Below, one piece after another: positions 35,950-44,470 of a stretch of DNA of 64,000 nucleotides. The DNA comes from JADHMP01 sp016779985 (GTDB lineage Bacteria > Bacteroidota > Bacteroidia > Flavobacteriales > Flavobacteriaceae). How positions within the stretch are numbered: the first letter of the stretch is position 1; every line of letters begins with the position of its first letter. The stretch covers positions 225,507-289,506 of the forward strand of contig JADHMP010000002.1 of the NCBI GenBank assembly GCA_016779985.1, given 5' to 3'. The position numbers and the translations under genes were made by a program. The notes under the pieces were generated by a model. That model was not told where the DNA came from. It made no database searches and worked only from the letters and a program-made list of their open reading frames with translations.

Positions 35950-36402
35950 ATGCTAAAATTAAATTTTCCTGACTGTGATATTAAAGTCAAACTTAAGCAA
36001 AATAAGCCCTATGTGTTTGATGTAGTCAGAAAAAAATGGATACGGCTTACGCCTGAAGAATGGGTTAGAACGCATTGTATTCAATTTCTTAATCAACAAA
36101 AAAACTTTCCTATAAGCCTACTTCGAATTGAACAACAGTTCAATGTGTTTGATCGTCAAAAGCGGTTTGATCTGATCGCTTGCAATTCAAAGCAAGAACC
36201 ACTAGTGCTTGTAGAATGCAAATCACCTGAAGTGAAAATTAGGCAAAACACCTTCGATCAACTGTCACGCTATAATGTAGTTCTAAAAAGTCCTTATAGT
36301 ATGATCACCAATGGTTTGAATCACTATTTTTACACCGTTAACTTTGATAATCAATCTTTTCAATTCATTGAAGAATTACCCAACTATAACGAATTAAAAT
36401 AA
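35950..36402 (+). CDS. Stand-alone HsdR N-terminal-domain-like protein (PD-(D/E)xK fold)
   Basis: A 150-residue protein resembling the N-terminal nuclease domain of type I restriction HsdR (HSDR_N family). A nuclease core is visible: Asp74 in RFDLIACNS, then Glu89-Cys-Lys91 in LVLVECKSP. No helicase, HsdM or HsdS gene is nearby, so it is not a type I restriction system. I start at ATG 35950 (MLKLNFPD); the frame is open further upstream but runs over the divergent holA coding sequence. Its position beside holA suggests a house-keeping DNA role. The glycosyltransferase gene follows after 4 bases. Confidence 0.85.
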   Translation: MLKLNFPDCDIKVKLKQNKPYVFDVVRKKWIRLTPEEWVRTHCIQFLNQQKNFPISLLRIEQQFNVFDRQKRFDLIACNSKQEPLVLVECKSPEVKIRQNTFDQLSRYNVVLKSPYSMITNGLNHYFYTVNFDNQSFQFIEELPNYNELK

Positions 36403-36406
36403 ATTA

Positions 36407-37405
36407 ATGGAGGCAGTTGCTATTGTTCTTTTGAATTATAACGGGATAGGCTTGCTCAAAAGGTTTATTCCACAACTTGTTGAAAATAGTGATCAGCATC
36501 CTATTTACCTCATTGACAACGGATCAAGTGATGATTCCATTGATTGGGTTAAAAATAATTATGCTTCCATTCATTGCATTCTACTAACTGAAAATTTAGG
36601 CTATGCTGAAGGCTATAACAAAGGGCTAAAGCAAATAAAAGCATCCCTTTATATATTATTGAATACTGATGTCTGGGTAACTAAAAATTGGATCGCCCCG
36701 ATGTTAGATCATTTCAAATCTCACGCCAATACGGCGATAGCGCAACCACATATTGTAGACTATACAAATAAAACTTATTTTGAATATGCAGGAGCTGCAG
36801 GTGGATTCATAGATCAGTATGGGTTCCCTTATTGTAGGGGACGCATTTTTAAGCATTTAGAAAAAGATAATGGCCAATACAACGTTAAGGCTCGTGTTTT
36901 TTGGGCCAGTGGGGCTTGTTTTTTTGTTCGTAGAAGTGTTTTTGAAGATTTAGGAGGATTTGATGCTGCTTTTTTTGCCCATCAAGAAGAAATTGATCTT
37001 TGTTGGAGAGCTCAACGAAACGGGTTAGCTATTTATGCCATCGGTGATTCAAAAGTCTATCACTTAGGTGGGGGCACATTGAGGCAATCTGCTACTAAAA
37101 TATATCTAAACCATAGGAATTCCCTTTACTTATTGATCAAAAATCTTCCTTCAAAGCAACTCTTTGCGACACTATTGGTGCGGATTCTTTTAGACGGTTT
37201 GGCTGGAGTTTTTTATTTCATTCAAGGCAAATGGAGTTATACAATGGCTATAATTAGAGCACATGTGGTCTTTTATAAAAACAGTGCCTCTTTTTTTCGG
37301 CAAAGACCCAAATCGATTCCAAAACACAACTACTTTAGAGTAAAAAGTATTGTGTTTGAACATTATTTAAGGAGGATAAAAAATTTCGACCACTTAAAGC
37401 ACTAG
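36407..37405 (+). CDS. Family 2 glycosyltransferase
   Basis: A 332-residue GT-A enzyme. The N-terminal strand AIVLLNYNGIGLLKRFIPQL and LIDNGSSDDSIDW bind the nucleotide sugar. LLNTDVWVT is the DxD-region equivalent, and FDAAFFAHQEEIDLCWRAQ is the acceptor/base motif. It resembles rhamnosyl-like transferases that act on cell-surface polysaccharide. A weak membrane-associated C-terminal segment (LLVRILLDGLAGVFYFI) is visible. It is a lone transferase with no polysaccharide cluster around it. Confidence 0.9.
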   Translation: MEAVAIVLLNYNGIGLLKRFIPQLVENSDQHPIYLIDNGSSDDSIDWVKNNYASIHCILLTENLGYAEGYNKGLKQIKASLYILLNTDVWVTKNWIAPMLDHFKSHANTAIAQPHIVDYTNKTYFEYAGAAGGFIDQYGFPYCRGRIFKHLEKDNGQYNVKARVFWASGACFFVRRSVFEDLGGFDAAFFAHQEEIDLCWRAQRNGLAIYAIGDSKVYHLGGGTLRQSATKIYLNHRNSLYLLIKNLPSKQLFATLLVRILLDGLAGVFYFIQGKWSYTMAIIRAHVVFYKNSASFFRQRPKSIPKHNYFRVKSIVFEHYLRRIKNFDHLKH

Positions 37406-37459
37406 AAAATTGGAATTTTTCATTTATTTTGCATCTAAGTAATTTAAAAATATAATTCA

Positions 37460-38302
37460 ATGAAAAAAGTAGCAGTTATTGCACTATTTGGAGTTTTGAT
37501 AACTTCTTGTGTTTCCCAGAAAAAATATACTGAGTTGGAAGAACTTCAACAAAACACAAAAAGTTTATTAGATGCTACCACAGTAAAATTAAATTCTTGT
37601 AACGAAGAAAAAGAAGCTGCAGAAGCCAGCTTAGCTTCATTGAGAGAACAAAATAAATTTCTTCAAGCAAACAATCAAGACTTAATTAATAATATTGGTA
37701 ACCTCACTACACTCTCCAAAAAAGGAGCTGAAAATTTGGAAAAGTCACTTGAAAGCATGCAAGAAAAAGATTTGCGTATTCGAACTATGCAAGAAGCCAT
37801 GACCAAGAAGGACTCAGTAACTCTCGCTTTAGTGACAAGTCTAAAAGGTGTGTTAGGAAATATGAGTGATGAAGACATCCAGATCAATGTTGAAAAAGGG
37901 GTTGTTTATGTTTCTATTTCTGATAAATTATTATTTAGAAGCGGGAGCCATACTGTTACCAAAAGGGCTAAGGAAGTACTTGGAAAAGTAGCTAAGGTAG
38001 TTAATGACAAACCAGAATTAGAATTTATGGTTGAAGGTCACACTGACAATGTACCTATCAAGCTTGATGACATCAGTGACAACTGGGACTTAAGTGTTAA
38101 GAGAGCTACTGCAGTAATTCGAATTTTACAAAATGACTTTGACGTAGCACCTGAACGTATGACAGCGGCTGGAAGAAGTTATTATATGCCTGTGGCAGAC
38201 AACGACACTGCAGCCAATAGAGCAAAAAACAGAAGAACACGAATTGTAGTTCTACCAAAAATCGATCAGTTTTATGATTTGATAGCTCAGGGCATGAACT
38301 AA
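37460..38302 (+). CDS. OmpA-family lipoprotein
   Basis: A 280-residue outer-membrane lipoprotein with signal MKKVAVIALFGVLITSC (Cys17). Residues about 25-125 form a coiled coil (ELEELQQNTKSLLDATTVKL and following heptads). Residues about 140-270 are an OmpA peptidoglycan-binding domain: VYVSISDKLLFRSGS, EFMVEGHTDNVPI, RATAVIRILQND, AKNRRTRIVVLPK. It probably ties the outer membrane to peptidoglycan. A strong terminator follows the gene. Confidence 0.93.
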   Translation: MKKVAVIALFGVLITSCVSQKKYTELEELQQNTKSLLDATTVKLNSCNEEKEAAEASLASLREQNKFLQANNQDLINNIGNLTTLSKKGAENLEKSLESMQEKDLRIRTMQEAMTKKDSVTLALVTSLKGVLGNMSDEDIQINVEKGVVYVSISDKLLFRSGSHTVTKRAKEVLGKVAKVVNDKPELEFMVEGHTDNVPIKLDDISDNWDLSVKRATAVIRILQNDFDVAPERMTAAGRSYYMPVADNDTAANRAKNRRTRIVVLPKIDQFYDLIAQGMN

Positions 38303-38325
38303 AACTTAATTTCTATCAATATTAA

Positions 38326-38355
38326 AACACACCTTTTTAGGTGTGTTTTTTTTTT
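38326..38355 (+). terminator. Rho-independent terminator of the OmpA-like gene
   Basis: A perfect 9-bp stem AACACACCT / AGGTGTGTT (38326-38334, 38339-38347) with a TTTT loop, followed by a run of eight T residues. It lies 23 bases after the OmpA-like stop and just beyond the end of the convergent tsaC-like gene. Confidence 0.9.
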
Positions 38356-38965
38356 ATAACTCCCCCAACCCTTGACGAATAATCGAAAATGGACTTTCTG
38401 ATAAATCTACGACAGTAGAAGGTTTATTACCCCCATAACCGCAATCGACAAATAAATCTATTTTTTCACTCCACCGAAAAAAGAGTTCTTGCGGGTCGGT
38501 TGTATAGTCTAAAATTACATCTGGGTCATGAAGTGATGAGGTGATCAATGGGGCTGACAGAAGGGGCAAGAGACACTCCAAAAAGGGGTGATCAACAATT
38601 CTACATCCGATTGTCTTTCTTTTTTCAAAAGGCTTGGGTAGTTTTTTTGCTGCCTTTAATAGGAATGCAAATGGTCCAGGTAAATATCGATTTAACATTC
38701 TAAATTGAGCATTGTCAAGAGGCGATACATATTTTGATAATTCACTTATTGAAGAAAAAAGAAAACTCAGAGGAGCATGAAGTAGTCTTACCCCTTTTAT
38801 TTTTTCAAATCGCTTTAGAGCTGAGGCGTTATTGGTTAAACAACCCAGTGCATAGACAGTATCTGTTGGGTAGATGACTAGTCCCCCATTTTCAAAAACT
38901 TCAGCAATCTTTTCAATATCTTTTTGATTTGGATTTTTTCCATAAAGAGATAGAAATTCAGCCAT
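38354..38965 (-). CDS. Sua5/YciO/YrdC-family threonylcarbamoyl-AMP synthase
   Basis: A 203-residue protein of the YrdC fold. Motifs: VIYPTDTVYALGC near residue 31, FEKIKGVRLLHAPLSFLFS and the tail PSTVVDLSESPFSIIRQGLG. The family makes threonylcarbamoyl-AMP for the t6A37 modification of tRNAs; this sequence is nearer the YciO branch, so that role is likely but not certain. One base separates it from the end of the UvrD-type helicase gene, so the two are in one operon. Confidence 0.88.
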   Translation of the reverse strand: MAEFLSLYGKNPNQKDIEKIAEVFENGGLVIYPTDTVYALGCLTNNASALKRFEKIKGVRLLHAPLSFLFSSISELSKYVSPLDNAQFRMLNRYLPGPFAFLLKAAKKLPKPFEKRKTIGCRIVDHPFLECLLPLLSAPLITSSLHDPDVILDYTTDPQELFFRWSEKIDLFVDCGYGGNKPSTVVDLSESPFSIIRQGLGEL

Positions 38966-38966
38966 T

Positions 38967-41291
38967 TTAAACCTTTTTTAATTGCGCAAAGCGTAAAAGG
39001 AGTTTTTTCACTCCCACTCCCTTAAAATCAATAGCTGCTTTTTGATCGGCTCCTTTTCCTTCTAAAGAGATTACTTTTCCCAACCCAAATCGTTCATGAA
39101 GCACTTCATCTCCAATGGCTAAAAGCAAAACGTTCATTTCACCCACAGGTTTTGAAGCTGTGTTGATCGCTCTTAACTTTTGTAATTGTGAAGGCGTAGG
39201 AGAAGTGTTTATAGGACCATCCTTGGGTAATTTTCTTTCAACTGACTTATTGCTAACAGGTTCACCAAAAATAGAATCATTGAGTAGAGGCTTAAATGTA
39301 TAGGGCGCTTCCTTAGGAGGGAGTTCAATAAATTCTTTGTCTAATTCTTCAATAAATCGGCTCGGCTCAGCATCAATTAATTTCCCCCATCGATAACGAG
39401 ATTGGGTGTAGGTGAGAAAGGCCTGCTTTTTTGCCCTAGTTAAGGCAACATAAAATAGTCTTCTTTCTTCTTCTAATTCCAGTCTAGTGCTGAGACTTAG
39501 GGCTGAGGGGAATAAATCTTCTTCCAATCCTACAACAAACACATTTGAAAACTCTAACCCTTTTGCAAGATGAATAGTCATTAGAGATACACGGTCAGCA
39601 TTTTCCTCTTCTTCTTGATCCATATCGGTCAATAGGGCCACATCGGCCAAAAATTCGGCTAAATCGGCCTTTGCATCAACAATTTCGATTTGCCCTTCTG
39701 TGAAATCTCTAATCCCGTTTAATAATTCTTCAATATTTTCAATTCTAGCTATACCCTCAGGTGTTCCATCTTTTTTTAATTCATTAACAATTCCTGTTTT
39801 CTTAATAATAAAATCTGTTATTTCAAAAGCATTCATTTTTTCGTTTTCAATGCGGAAACGTTGAATCATTTGCTCGAAATTTTTAAGCTTATTTGTTGTG
39901 CTTGAATTTATTTTTAAATTAAGCTTATCAATTTGTGACAGTACATCTAATAAACTTATGTTGTGTCCTTTTGAAGCAACAACCAACTTGTCTACCGTAG
40001 TAGCCCCTATGCCCCTTGCTGGATAATTGATGACTCGTTTCAAGCTTTCTTCGTCATTTGGATTGACCACCAATCGTAAATACGCTAAAATATCTTTGAT
40101 TTCTTTGCGCTGATAAAATGACAAACCACCATAAACCCGATAAGAAATGTCACTTTTTCTAAGGGCATCTTCTATCGCTCTAGACTGAGCATTAGTCCGA
40201 TAAAGCACAGCAAATGCATTGTTTTTTAGCTGTTGATCCATTTTTAGATCAAAGATTTTAGACGCTACAAAGCGTCCTTCCTCACCATCTGTGGATAGGC
40301 GATGAATGCCAATTTTTTCTCCTTCTGTATTGGAAGTCCAAACAATTTTTTCAATCTTATTTCTGTTGTGTTTTATGATGGAGTTAGCTGCATTGACAAT
40401 GTTCTTCGTGGAGCGATAATTCTGCTCTAAACGATAGAGTGCTACATCGTCATAGTCTTTTTGAAAGTTCAAGATATTATTAATATTTGCTCCTCGAAAA
40501 GCATAGATGCTCTGAGCATCATCTCCCACCACACAAATGTTTTGAAAACGATCAGAAAGGGCTCTAACAATTAGATATTGAGAATGATTAGTGTCTTGAT
40601 ACTCATCGACCAAAATGTAGCGAAATCGGTTTTGATATTTAGCAAGAACTTCTGGAAAACGATTGAGCAATTCATTCGTTCGAAGCAATAAATCATCAAA
40701 ATCCATTGCTCCAGCTTTGAAGCATCGCTCCACATATTCTTTATAGATAGCACCCAATTGTGGTCTTCGAGCCTGCGCATCTGCCTCAACCAAGTCAGGG
40801 TCTTGAAAATATGCTTTCACGGTGATTAAGCTATTCTTAAATGATGAGATGCGGTTTCGAATTTGTTTATACTTATAAATATCTTTATCCAACCCGCTCT
40901 CTTTGATAATAGCGGCTATTAATCGATCTGAATCTTGGGTGTCATAAATAGTAAAATTGGAAGGGAAACCCAACTTATCTGCATCTTGTCTTAGTAGTCT
41001 TGCAAACACACTGTGAAAAGTGCCCATCCAAAGGTTTTTAGCCTCACTTTCGCCCACTAAAGCGCCAATTCTAGACTTCATTTCGCGAGCCGCTTTGTTG
41101 GTAAAGGTTAAGGCTAAAATTTGAAAAGAATCTACACCCGATTGCATTAAATGGGCAATTCGATATGTCAAGACACGGGTTTTCCCAGAGCCTGCTCCAG
41201 CAATGACAATCAAGGGACCCTCTTTGTGCAAAACAGCTGAACGCTGCGCTTCGTTGAGTTCTTCTATAAAATTGAGCGAAAAACCATCCAT
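38967..41291 (-). CDS. UvrD/PcrA-type superfamily 1 DNA helicase
   Basis: A 774-residue 3'-5' helicase. Motif Q/I: LNEAQRSAVLH and Walker A AGAGSGKTRVL (Lys37). Motif Ia is ILALTFTNKAAREMK, motif II ILVDEYQDTN, motif III VVGDDAQSIYAFRGA, motif IV LEQNYRSTKNIV, motif V SLMTIHLAKGLEF and motif VI EEERRLFYVALTRAKK. The C-terminus carries the RNA-polymerase-binding Tudor-like segment (LLAIGDEVLHERFGLGKVISLEG). It functions in nucleotide-excision and mismatch repair. The order of motifs and the length are standard for the PcrA branch. Confidence 0.96.
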   Translation of the reverse strand: MDGFSLNFIEELNEAQRSAVLHKEGPLIVIAGAGSGKTRVLTYRIAHLMQSGVDSFQILALTFTNKAAREMKSRIGALVGESEAKNLWMGTFHSVFARLLRQDADKLGFPSNFTIYDTQDSDRLIAAIIKESGLDKDIYKYKQIRNRISSFKNSLITVKAYFQDPDLVEADAQARRPQLGAIYKEYVERCFKAGAMDFDDLLLRTNELLNRFPEVLAKYQNRFRYILVDEYQDTNHSQYLIVRALSDRFQNICVVGDDAQSIYAFRGANINNILNFQKDYDDVALYRLEQNYRSTKNIVNAANSIIKHNRNKIEKIVWTSNTEGEKIGIHRLSTDGEEGRFVASKIFDLKMDQQLKNNAFAVLYRTNAQSRAIEDALRKSDISYRVYGGLSFYQRKEIKDILAYLRLVVNPNDEESLKRVINYPARGIGATTVDKLVVASKGHNISLLDVLSQIDKLNLKINSSTTNKLKNFEQMIQRFRIENEKMNAFEITDFIIKKTGIVNELKKDGTPEGIARIENIEELLNGIRDFTEGQIEIVDAKADLAEFLADVALLTDMDQEEEENADRVSLMTIHLAKGLEFSNVFVVGLEEDLFPSALSLSTRLELEEERRLFYVALTRAKKQAFLTYTQSRYRWGKLIDAEPSRFIEELDKEFIELPPKEAPYTFKPLLNDSIFGEPVSNKSVERKLPKDGPINTSPTPSQLQKLRAINTASKPVGEMNVLLLAIGDEVLHERFGLGKVISLEGKGADQKAAIDFKGVGVKKLLLRFAQLKKV

Positions 41292-41353
41292 CGGTTAAAA
41301 ATAAATATTTCTAACACGGCTATCCTTTGATAAAATCAATAGTTATAAACAGT

Positions 41354-42241
41354 TTAGAAACCCATTTTTTTCTTGGCAAAGTCAAAGCCTTCTTCCCACC
41401 ATTGAGTCATTTGATGTCGATCAAAGACAAGGGAATTACGTGTTAATATTCTTGGAGTATAGAAAATACGCAATTTGGCACCGTAGTCATTGGCAACTAA
41501 ATTTCCTATATGTAGATTTTGTTGTTCTATTTTATCTGAAATAAAACCAAAAACACTACTCAAAGCCTCAAAAGGATTGCGGCTTGGCACTCGATTTGTT
41601 TGTTGAAATTCAGTATCTAATAAGATCGCATCAACATGGGTAGCTCCCCTCCTAACTGCTTCCTCAATAGGTATGACCGATCCTAAACCACCGTCTGCAT
41701 ACTCACAGTGGTCTTTAACAACTAAGGACATAAAGGGAACATAATTGCATGAAATCCAAATCCAATCTAGAAAATCTTCATATTCAAAATCATGCAAGCG
41801 TTTATATTCTACTCTATTGGTAGAAAGGTTTGAAACACAAACAACTACCTCTTTTTTCTCGTTTTTTAAGAGTTGAAAATCAGTTATTGAGAAATACTCA
41901 GTCAATAGTTTTCTTAAATTGTTGCTTTCTCCAAAGGTCTTACGCCCCCGAATAAAATTCTTTAAAACATTGAAATGATGGATTTTAATGCGTTTTACCC
42001 TGCCCTGTTGTTTGATTAGAAAAGGACAATTATCAAAAATGGATTCTTGCGTCACATTTGTATAAGCTCTCTTAATTGTTTCAACTTTCCCCAGCGCCAA
42101 ATGAGAAATCAATAAACTGCCAGTAGAGGTGCCTATGAAAAAATCATAGTTCAATTGACTTTCTTCTAATAGAAATTGGGCTATACCTCCCGCAAAAGCA
42201 CCCTTACTTCCACCGCCAGATATTACAAGGGCTCGTTTCAT
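41354..42241 (-). CDS. Patatin-like phospholipase
   Basis: A 295-residue serine hydrolase. The oxyanion motif GGGSKGAFAGG is at residues 9-19; the nucleophile is Ser39 in GTSTGS; the catalytic Asp is Asp183 in YADGGLGS. No signal peptide is visible, so it is cytoplasmic or membrane-associated. The likely activity is acyl hydrolysis of phospholipids or related lipids. It is divergent from recG, with a promoter-like element in the 74-base gap. Confidence 0.9.
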   Translation of the reverse strand: MKRALVISGGGSKGAFAGGIAQFLLEESQLNYDFFIGTSTGSLLISHLALGKVETIKRAYTNVTQESIFDNCPFLIKQQGRVKRIKIHHFNVLKNFIRGRKTFGESNNLRKLLTEYFSITDFQLLKNEKKEVVVCVSNLSTNRVEYKRLHDFEYEDFLDWIWISCNYVPFMSLVVKDHCEYADGGLGSVIPIEEAVRRGATHVDAILLDTEFQQTNRVPSRNPFEALSSVFGFISDKIEQQNLHIGNLVANDYGAKLRIFYTPRILTRNSLVFDRHQMTQWWEEGFDFAKKKMGF

Positions 42242-42255
42242 TCTTTTGATTTAAA

Positions 42256-42286
42256 TAAAGGTAAACATTCTCCATGTTGAAATCAA
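42256..42286 (-). promoter_or_regulatory. Putative promoter for the patatin-like gene
   Basis: Minus-strand TTG (42286-42284), 20-base spacer, TACCTTTA (42263-42256). This is one base longer than the ideal Bacteroidota spacing and has one -7 mismatch. The start codon is only 14 bases downstream, giving a very short leader. Confidence 0.35.
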
Positions 42287-42315
42287 TACAATAAAAAAAA
42301 TTAATTTCGCTAGTA

Positions 42316-44415
42316 ATGGATATCATGCAAACTTCTTTGGAATATCTAAAGGGGGTTGGCCCGGCCAAGGCTCAACTCCTTAAAAACGAAATGCAGCTCA
42401 AGTCATTTCAAGATTTATTGCATTTTTTTCCGCACCGTTACGTAGATCGTTCTCAATTTTTCTCTATTAATACGCTTCCTGCCAATAATTCTGAAGTGCA
42501 AATCAAAGGACGGGTAAAACAATTAAAATGGGTGAATCAAAAAAGAGGAAAACGATTGGTCGCTGAATTTGAAGACGAAACTGGACAGTTGGAGTTGGTT
42601 TGGTTTAGAGGGCATCAGTGGATCGCAAAAAGCATTCAATTAAACCAGGAATACATTATTTTTGGGCGGCTCAATTGGTATCGAGGCATAGCGAGTATGC
42701 CCCACCCCGAAATGACATTGGCTACTGCTTATGAAAAAGAACCTCTTCGACCTTTTCAGCCTATTTACAGCAGTACAGAAAAAATGGTCAATAGTGGACT
42801 AACACAAAGAAGCCTTCAAAAAATGGTTAGTGAATTATTTCTTAAAACTGGACATTCTTTTCGAGAAACCTTACCAGAAAAAATTCTTGCGCGTCTAAGT
42901 TTAGTTTCCAAGGCCAAGGCGCTTACTCACATTCATTTTCCAGAGAGTCAAAATGCATTAACAAGAGCCCAAATGCGTTTAAAGTTTGAAGAGCTTTTCT
43001 ATATTCAACTGCAATTGCTTTTAAAAAACTATCAACGCAAGCAAAAAATTAAGGGACATATTTTTGAATCAATTGGTTTTCATTTTAACTCTTTTTATGA
43101 AAAAGCACTTCCTTTTACGTTAACCAATGCTCAAAAAAGAGTCATCAAAGAAATTAGAAATGATTTAGGCTCTGGCAGACAAATGAACCGCTTACTTCAA
43201 GGAGATGTTGGCTCAGGAAAAACCATAGTGGCTTTGCTCACGATGCTGATTGCATTGGACAATAGCTTCCAGGCATGTCTTGTTGCACCAACAGAAATTC
43301 TGGCTCAGCAGCATTATGAATCATTATCTGTATTACTCAAAAACAGTACTATCCATTTAGCCTTGCTGACGGGGAGCACCAAAAAGAAACAACGTCAAAA
43401 ATTACATGAGGAATTAGAATCAGGAGTCCTTCATATATTGATTGGCACGCATGCCATTTTAGAAGAAAAAGTAGTCTTTAAAAGTTTAGGTTTGGCAATT
43501 ATTGATGAACAGCATCGATTTGGTGTGGCACAGAGAGCTCGCCTATGGAAAAAAAATAAAATTCCACCACATATTTTGGTAATGACAGCGACACCTATCC
43601 CTAGAACTCTAGCAATGAGTCTTTATGGAGATTTAGATAGTTCGATTATTGATGAACTTCCGCCGGGTAGAAAGCCAGTCAAAACTATTCACCGACTTGA
43701 CCGCAATAGATTGAAAGTGTTTGCCTTTTTAAAAGAAGCTATTGCTAAGGGGCAACAAGTTTATATTGTTTATCCACTAATACAAGAATCTGAAAAACTA
43801 GATTATAAAAATTTGATGGAAGGTTATGAGAGTATTCAAAGAGCCTTCCCCCAACCTGAATTTCAAATCAGTATCCTCCACGGCCAAATGACCCCTGAGG
43901 CAAAAGCTATAGAAATGGAACGTTTTGTACGGCAAAAGACACAAATTATGGTAGCCACCACAGTGATAGAAGTTGGTGTGAATGTACCAAACGCTTCGGT
44001 GATGGTGATTGAAAGTGCTGAACGTTTTGGACTTTCACAGCTTCATCAATTGAGAGGTCGTGTGGGGAGGGGTGCATCGCAGAGTTATTGCATTTTGATG
44101 AGCAGCGAAAAACGTTCAGAAGAAGCCAGAACAAGAATAAACACTATGGTACAAACGCAAGACGGGTTTGAATTGGCTGAGGTTGACTTACGATTGAGAG
44201 GACCAGGCAATCTAATGGGCACCCAGCAAAGTGGGCTGCTTCAACTAAAAATAGCCAATGTAATCAAAGACACCCAATTGCTTCAAACTGCAAGAGCCTA
44301 TGCGCAAGACATTATAAAAAAAGACCCTAACCTTGAGACTGAAGAGCACCAAAACATTAAATATACACTTGCGCAAATACAATTTCATCAAAACATTTGG
44401 AACTTTATAAGTTAA
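42316..44415 (+). CDS. recG: ATP-dependent DNA helicase RecG
   Basis: A 699-residue branch-migration helicase that remodels stalled forks. The wedge/OB domain occupies about residues 1-200 (YLKGVGPAKAQLLKNE, FPHRYVDR). Walker A LLQGDVGSGKTIVALL, the DEAH-box variant AIIDEQHRFG, the TAT motif VMTATPIPRTLAM and the C-terminal TRG/helicase motif QLHQLRGRVGRG all appear in order. ATG at 42316 and at 42325 are both possible starts; either leaves the conserved wedge intact. Confidence 0.97.
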   Translation: MDIMQTSLEYLKGVGPAKAQLLKNEMQLKSFQDLLHFFPHRYVDRSQFFSINTLPANNSEVQIKGRVKQLKWVNQKRGKRLVAEFEDETGQLELVWFRGHQWIAKSIQLNQEYIIFGRLNWYRGIASMPHPEMTLATAYEKEPLRPFQPIYSSTEKMVNSGLTQRSLQKMVSELFLKTGHSFRETLPEKILARLSLVSKAKALTHIHFPESQNALTRAQMRLKFEELFYIQLQLLLKNYQRKQKIKGHIFESIGFHFNSFYEKALPFTLTNAQKRVIKEIRNDLGSGRQMNRLLQGDVGSGKTIVALLTMLIALDNSFQACLVAPTEILAQQHYESLSVLLKNSTIHLALLTGSTKKKQRQKLHEELESGVLHILIGTHAILEEKVVFKSLGLAIIDEQHRFGVAQRARLWKKNKIPPHILVMTATPIPRTLAMSLYGDLDSSIIDELPPGRKPVKTIHRLDRNRLKVFAFLKEAIAKGQQVYIVYPLIQESEKLDYKNLMEGYESIQRAFPQPEFQISILHGQMTPEAKAIEMERFVRQKTQIMVATTVIEVGVNVPNASVMVIESAERFGLSQLHQLRGRVGRGASQSYCILMSSEKRSEEARTRINTMVQTQDGFELAEVDLRLRGPGNLMGTQQSGLLQLKIANVIKDTQLLQTARAYAQDIIKKDPNLETEEHQNIKYTLAQIQFHQNIWNFIS

Positions 44416-44434
44416 ATTAGACCCACAAGATTAG

Positions 44435-44442
44435 TATATTTG
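44435..44442 (+). promoter_or_regulatory. Putative -7 element for pheT
   Basis: TATATTTG, a perfect TAnnTTTG, lies 28 bases before the pheT TTG start in the 55-base gap after recG. The -33 region has only TTA at about the right distance. Confidence 0.4.
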
Positions 44443-44470
44443 CGACACAAGAAACACTAATAAAACAGAG

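Noticed and set aside
35950..36402. Type I restriction-modification system.
   Set aside because: Only an HsdR N-terminal-like domain is present. No HsdM, HsdS or helicase is nearby.
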